Below are positions 46,061 through 49,864 of a stretch of 49,864 bases of DNA, piece by piece. Each line of letters opens with the position of its first letter. Position 1 is the stretch's first letter. Under the pieces are notes generated by a model. That model was not told where the DNA came from, made no database searches, and was given only the letters and a program-made list of their open reading frames with translations. Origin of the DNA: a virus; IMG/VR virus record IMGVR_UViG_3300040801_000284, positions 1 through 49,864 of that record; one strand, 5' to 3'. A program made the position numbers and the translations under genes.

Positions 46061-47287
46061 ATGTTCATGAACCAGAACCTCACCCCCGAGCAGCGCCTGC
46101 ACAAGGCTGCCGTGGATATCATGGCCAACCCCAAGTACATGGCGCTGTCTGGCGTCATGATGATCGGCAAGCGTGTCGTGTCTGACGATGTGCCCACTGC
46201 CTGCACCAATGGCCGCGACGAGTGGTATGGTCGTGCGTTCGTTGACAGCCTCAACGATGCCGAACTTCGCTTCCTTGTGCTCCACGAGGTGTACCACAAG
46301 CTGTTCCGCCACCTGCACACTTGGTATCATCTTTACAAGGAAGATGCCAAGCTGGCCAACGCTGCTTGTGACTACGTTATCAACGTAAAGATTTCTGACG
46401 ACAACAGTAGCGACAAGTTCGCCACGATGACTGGCCCCCTCACCCGTGGGCTTCTTGATCCCAAGTATCGTGGATGGGATAGCGCCGCCGTGTTTATCGA
46501 CCTGAAGAAGCAGGGTAAAGGCGGTGGCCAAGGTCAAGGCCAAAGTCAAGGTCAGGGTCAAGGTCAGGGTCAGGGCGAAGGCTTCGATGAGCATGACTGG
46601 GAAAATGCTCAAGAAATGAACGAAGAAGAGAAGCGCGAACTGGCCCGTGACATTGACGAGGCTATCCGTCAGGGTGCCCTTGTCGCTGGCAAGACTGGTA
46701 CGGGTGGTGATCGTGACTTCTCCGATCTGCTCAAGGTTCAGGTAGACTGGCGAGAAGTGTTGCGTGAGTTTGTTACTTCCACCTGTGCAGGTAGCGACTA
46801 CTCTACCTACAAGCGTCCCAACCGCCGTTACCTTGGTGCGGGTCACTACTTCCCCTCCGGTATCTCCGAGCGTGTTGGAGAACTTGTGCTTGCCTGCGAC
46901 ATGTCCGGTTCCATCGGTGACCCCGAGATTCGTGTCATCCTGAGTGAGGCCAAGGGTATCCTTGATACGGTCAAACCCGAGGCTGTGCGTATCCTGTACT
47001 GGGATACCGAGGTGTGTGGTGATGAACGTTACGAGATGCATGAACTTGACACCATGATCCAATCCACCAAGCCCAAGGGTGGTGGTGGCACCGATCCTAC
47101 CTGTGTCCCTGCCCACATGCAAGACCACAACATCACTCCTCAAGCCGTCATCATGTTCACCGATGGGTATGTAGGTAACAACTGGGGTTCTTTCAACTGC
47201 CCTGTCCTGTGGGTGATCGTGGATAATGACCGGGCTGTCCCCCCGTTCGGCAAGGTTGTCCACGTCAAAGCGAGGGATTTGTCCTGA
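46061..47287 (+). CDS. VWA-domain protein with HExxH metallopeptidase-like N-terminus (CobT/DUF2201-like), 408 aa
   Basis: HEVYH at 75-79 within a helical N-domain looks like a zinc-peptidase motif. A Gly-Gln repeat linker at 154-174 separates it from a VWA domain with MIDAS residues D-M-S-G-S at 280-284, G-G-T-D at 342-345 and T-D-G at 367-369. This architecture is the usual partner of MoxR/CobS-type ATPases. The ATG at 46061 has AGGAGAACAGAC upstream. The last codon overlaps the next start. It could be a chaperone-adaptor, protease or chelatase-like subunit. Confidence 0.8.
   Translation: MFMNQNLTPEQRLHKAAVDIMANPKYMALSGVMMIGKRVVSDDVPTACTNGRDEWYGRAFVDSLNDAELRFLVLHEVYHKLFRHLHTWYHLYKEDAKLANAACDYVINVKISDDNSSDKFATMTGPLTRGLLDPKYRGWDSAAVFIDLKKQGKGGGQGQGQSQGQGQGQGQGEGFDEHDWENAQEMNEEEKRELARDIDEAIRQGALVAGKTGTGGDRDFSDLLKVQVDWREVLREFVTSTCAGSDYSTYKRPNRRYLGAGHYFPSGISERVGELVLACDMSGSIGDPEIRVILSEAKGILDTVKPEAVRILYWDTEVCGDERYEMHELDTMIQSTKPKGGGGTDPTCVPAHMQDHNITPQAVIMFTDGYVGNNWGSFNCPVLWVIVDNDRAVPPFGKVVHVKARDLS
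46525..46582 (+). repeat. Gly-Gln coding microsatellite
   Basis: Tandem 6-bp units of the GGTCAA/GGTCAG type encode the G-Q linker of the VWA protein. Copy number is likely to vary between relatives. Confidence 0.8.
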
Positions 47288-47559
47288 TGTCTGAGACAGG
47301 CTTCGTCATAAACTTTATGTCCAAAGAACATAGGGAGTTAGTCTCCAGTCTAACAATGCTAATGCTTCCTCCAAATATCAAAGCGGACATGGAGAATGCG
47401 GAAATTCAAAGTGTGGACTACAAGAAACAACATTTCCTGCTGCACGTCAGGGTAAATCTTATTGCTAATCGTCACACCTATTATGTTCCGCACCTCATGG
47501 TGGAGCTTGCAAGAATAGCCAAGTTGCAACAAGTTCCTGCCTATGTGGGTCGTTGGTAA
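47287..47559 (+). CDS. Hypothetical protein, 90 aa
   Basis: Starts at the last base of the VWA gene (TGATG). Alternating strands and helices, with no clear motif. The palindrome at 47337-47354 is in frame in its first quarter. The next gene overlaps by 17 nt. Confidence 0.6.
   Translation: MSETGFVINFMSKEHRELVSSLTMLMLPPNIKADMENAEIQSVDYKKQHFLLHVRVNLIANRHTYYVPHLMVELARIAKLQQVPAYVGRW
47337..47354. promoter_or_regulatory. Palindrome inside 90-aa gene
   Basis: Exact copy, 50 bp after the gene start. Confidence 0.6.
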
Positions 47560-47980
47560 CTTTAAGGAGTTGATAGCCTCTTACTCAATCCTCGAAGGTG
47601 TTCAAGAACTTGGTGCCATTGAACATTGGAAGATTGACACAAGTTCCGGCTACCTGTTGCTTTATTACTACGCCGAGTCAATAAAGTGGTATGATTCTGA
47701 CCCCTATGTTCAGTCAGTCAAGAGTCTGTTAGAGTTATCCCGGCACATGTGTGAGCAGAGAAATCTTCCGGGTGCCTATTCCATACTTCGTGTCGGTGAG
47801 GAGTGGAAAGATATCGAAGATGATGTAGAATACTTTAACCCTGAAAACGAGTTTGCTCGTGGGCGTAGTGTAGAAATCTACTACGATCTTCTGGACAGAC
47901 ACAACCTTACCCGAAAGATAGACCACAAGCTAGATGGTGTTAGCCTAGCCTCTAACAAGGAGAAAGAAAATGGACTTTGA
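47543..47980 (+). CDS. Hypothetical protein, 145 aa
   Basis: Rich in Tyr/Trp/Glu, with a helical body and a polar C-terminus. Ends with the palindrome at 47939-47956 encoding V-S-L-A-S-N just before its last codons, and overlaps the next gene by 11 nt. No family recognised. Confidence 0.55.
   Translation: MWVVGNFKELIASYSILEGVQELGAIEHWKIDTSSGYLLLYYYAESIKWYDSDPYVQSVKSLLELSRHMCEQRNLPGAYSILRVGEEWKDIEDDVEYFNPENEFARGRSVEIYYDLLDRHNLTRKIDHKLDGVSLASNKEKENGL
47939..47956. promoter_or_regulatory. Palindrome near the end of the 145-aa gene
   Basis: Exact copy 14 bp upstream of the next gene's ATG (47970), so it also sits next to a start codon. Confidence 0.65.
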
Positions 47981-49007
47981 ACAAGTCAGAAACCTCTACA
48001 AGAATACCTCCCCGCTGGTGAGCAACAGGTTTGGTAAAGAACTAAACCTTCGGCCTATTGACAGGAGAAAGTTCTACCACCATGTCTACAAGTTTAGCAA
48101 CAACTGCTACGCAATCTATGATGGGGGTGCAGGAGACCCACTCCTCGACATGTGCACCCCCGAGGGTTTTCGGCCGTGGCCCAGAGGATCGAACCCCTAC
48201 CTGAAACCAGCGGGGTGGATTGATGGACGGACTGCCAAACGTTTTGCCCCCCTTCTGTTCAAGCGTTTTGTTCGTCGTGGCAGGGTTTATGAGCAAGTAA
48301 CAATCCGCAATGGCTGCGGTAAATATCGGCATGATGGCAGGCTCAGACTTCTTCGCGACTACTTGCCGTATGGGCTGACCATGCCTTTTACAAATGATGG
48401 GAAGCAATACGTAGAGTGTCAGGGGCAGAGATACTTCCTTGCCAAGGATACCATGGCCCCGCCAAACGTTGTCAAACGTGGGTGGTCAAGCTTCGTCAAG
48501 GAACTAAAGCCCTATCACCCCGGTTCAGCAGACAGGCCAAGTCTGGTGTTCGAAAGAGTAGATGGTGACTCTTGGTACTACCTCAAGGGTGGACTTACCG
48601 AGACTGTCAAGAGGTACAGGGTGGACACCAAGGAGAAGAATAAATACAAGAAGTATCTGAAAGATTTTTCAGATCATGTCTTCACGGTGTATGCGCTGAT
48701 GACGCAAGGAAAACGGTCTTGGGATTTTCGTCAGGAAGTCTACGAAGAGTTCGCAACTTTGCGTAACGTGCAGACTAGCCGCGACCCGTTTAACGCATCC
48801 TATATACCTCTGTGGCGTCAGGCACTTAAGGACACAAACCACGAAGCCTATCTTTGCCTTGTCAAGCTGGTCTGTTACAGGACAAAAATGTTGAGAGAGA
48901 GGTCGGTGGTAGAGGATTCCATGAAGTCCTTGAGGGCTTCTATTAACGCTTCTGTCAACGTCCTCCTTGGATTTACTCGCACAATTGAAGAAGAAAGGAA
49001 GCAGTAA
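47970..49007 (+). CDS. Hypothetical protein, 345 aa
   Basis: Basic, Tyr/Arg/Lys-rich protein. The first half has a beta-like Cys/Gly pattern (N-N-C-Y-A-I-Y-D-G-G) and the second is helical. It resembles the following partial gene in layout (N-terminal beta, Y-K-G/F-K-G, then a helical tail with a Y-x-x-W/F-R-Q-E segment), suggesting a pair of divergent paralogues. Function unknown. Confidence 0.6.
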   Translation: MDFEQVRNLYKNTSPLVSNRFGKELNLRPIDRRKFYHHVYKFSNNCYAIYDGGAGDPLLDMCTPEGFRPWPRGSNPYLKPAGWIDGRTAKRFAPLLFKRFVRRGRVYEQVTIRNGCGKYRHDGRLRLLRDYLPYGLTMPFTNDGKQYVECQGQRYFLAKDTMAPPNVVKRGWSSFVKELKPYHPGSADRPSLVFERVDGDSWYYLKGGLTETVKRYRVDTKEKNKYKKYLKDFSDHVFTVYALMTQGKRSWDFRQEVYEEFATLRNVQTSRDPFNASYIPLWRQALKDTNHEAYLCLVKLVCYRTKMLRERSVVEDSMKSLRASINASVNVLLGFTRTIEEERKQ

Positions 49008-49008
49008 G

Positions 49009-49864
49009 ATGTATGATTTTCCTTGTCACTTCAGCAGGCTTGTTGAACTCGGAACAGATTCTGCTGGATTTACCATATCACCTGAATTGTCCGCTCTTAT
49101 CAACAAGCTACAGAAAGTTAGAAGCCTGTCTAACTTGAAGCTTTACCACTACAAGGGTCTAAAATCTGGTTATGTCTTCTTTGCCTCTGAACAAGAGCCT
49201 TTCGTTCGTGGTGGGGTATACAAGGAAGATGGTAAATATATCATCCTCTCCCCCACCTGCACTAACAACAAATACAGAAAATACGACATAGACCATTATA
49301 AAACAAAAACAAAAGACCCTAACCGTGCCTACAAGCTTGCCATTGAGCATCTCCAGTTCAGTGTCCAGACCATGCTGTCAATGTCCGAGGTTATGCAGGG
49401 GTACTACAATACTTGGGAAAGGCGCGAACTCAAGGGTATTCGAGATGGATTAGATGAAAAATACAGGGGGCTGTTTCATACGCCAACATACTCAAGAAGT
49501 ATGGCCTCTCGTGTACCACCCGGTGTGGAAATGTTCTTGCGGTTAGTCAAAGGTCTTACTATTTCTGAAGAAGAAAAAGCCCGAGCTTTGGATTTGGCCG
49601 AACGTTTTGAAAACTATAAAAGAAAAGAGGCAGAGCATCCAGAGAACTACGAGGTTTACCTTTTCCAAAAAAGTGCAGTTGTAATGCAACATCAAACTAG
49701 GAAGTATAAAGAGTTTTCTTTGGAAAATCTCCCCGAAGAAATAAAGGGAAGTGTTGCAGCTTTGCAACTCCTTGAGCAGGGGAACTACGTGGATGAGTTG
49801 GGTGTGAAGGTCAACCCGAGGGTCTTCTTTCTCACGAAGAAACCCGGCCAAGTCACTCTGACCA
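49009..49864 (+). CDS. Hypothetical protein, 5' part (285 codons, 3' end outside window)
   Basis: The ATG lies 1 nt after the previous stop, with AAGGAAGCAGTAAG upstream, and the frame stays open to the window end. It has a beta-like start, Y-H-Y-K-G-L-K-S-G-Y near residue 46, then charged helices. The palindrome at 49117-49134 is in frame near residue 38. No recognised family. Confidence 0.7.
   Translation, partial: MYDFPCHFSRLVELGTDSAGFTISPELSALINKLQKVRSLSNLKLYHYKGLKSGYVFFASEQEPFVRGGVYKEDGKYIILSPTCTNNKYRKYDIDHYKTKTKDPNRAYKLAIEHLQFSVQTMLSMSEVMQGYYNTWERRELKGIRDGLDEKYRGLFHTPTYSRSMASRVPPGVEMFLRLVKGLTISEEEKARALDLAERFENYKRKEAEHPENYEVYLFQKSAVVMQHQTRKYKEFSLENLPEEIKGSVAALQLLEQGNYVDELGVKVNPRVFFLTKKPGQVTLT
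49117..49134. promoter_or_regulatory. Palindrome inside the terminal partial gene
   Basis: Exact copy in coding sequence, about 106 bp after the start codon. Confidence 0.6.

Noticed and set aside
45956-47263. Minus-strand 435-aa frame opposite the VWA gene
   Set aside because: Shadow of a clear VWA/HExxH gene; contains long Thr-Leu and Ala runs from the reversed Gly-Gln repeat.
1-49864. CRISPR array or cas locus (suggested by the Cas4-like nuclease)
   Set aside because: No regularly spaced direct repeats with unique spacers and no cas1/cas2 were seen; the GTTAG palindromes are irregularly spaced and lie in genes.
1-49864. Prophage attachment sites or integrase
   Set aside because: No integrase/recombinase gene and no paired att-like direct repeats found; the sequence looks lytic.

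Overview
The window is tailed-phage DNA (Caudoviricetes) from a lytic-looking, probably short-tailed (podovirus-like) virus of a Gram-negative host. Support for this: a small/large terminase pair, portal, scaffold, major capsid protein, tail-adaptor and nozzle-like genes, large internal-virion proteins, a fibre, and a holin/i-spanin/o-spanin cassette. The spanin pair implies a Gram-negative host. No tape-measure, sheath, integrase or repressor-integrase cassette is seen. DNA polymerase, primase and replicative helicase are also absent, so the window is part of a larger genome.

Layout. (1) About 1-7470, plus strand: nucleic-acid and nucleotide metabolism. Genes are a small HNH/endonuclease VII-like protein, a Cas4-like PD-(D/E)XK nuclease, a small resolvase-like nuclease, an HNH-AP2-like endonuclease, a calcineurin-like phosphoesterase, MazG, a class II (B12-dependent) ribonucleotide reductase, PhoH behind a structured leader RNA, and an RMF-like protein, ending in a strong intrinsic terminator. 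(2) 7491-38480, minus strand: one long late operon read right to left. It holds the lysis cassette, an HNH gene, TerS, TerL (interrupted by an intein that looks class 3), portal, scaffold, tRNA-Met and tRNA-Trp, the capsid gene (interrupted by a group I intron with a LAGLIDADG endonuclease), head/tail proteins, fibre, and internal-virion and muralytic proteins. (3) 38.5-39.5 kb: a non-coding divergent control region dense in inverted repeats. (4) 39.5-49.9 kb, plus strand: an accessory/early region. It has many tiny genes, an iteron-like and G-rich segment, a MoxR-type AAA+ ATPase / DUF3150-like / VWA-metallopeptidase module, and a family of about 100-residue paralogues.

The most striking undeclared structure is an 18-bp palindrome, GTTAG-N8-CTAAC (consensus GTTAGA-N6-TCTAAC). 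I count 27 copies including spacing variants and one imperfect copy, most of them in 38.9-49.2 kb, against about 0.05 expected by chance. Several sit exactly on gene junctions, with a stop codon inside and a start codon at or next to the edge. They look like operators, or RNA hairpins controlling translation, of a phage-wide regulatory network.

Promoters with near-perfect sigma70 boxes (TTGACA, 16-17 bp, TATAAT/TATAAC/TATAGT) recur on both strands, so transcription probably relies on host RNA polymerase. Selfish elements are unusually dense: an intein in the terminase Walker A motif, an intron in the capsid gene and three free-standing HNH-type genes. All functional calls come from reading motifs by eye; no database search was run.
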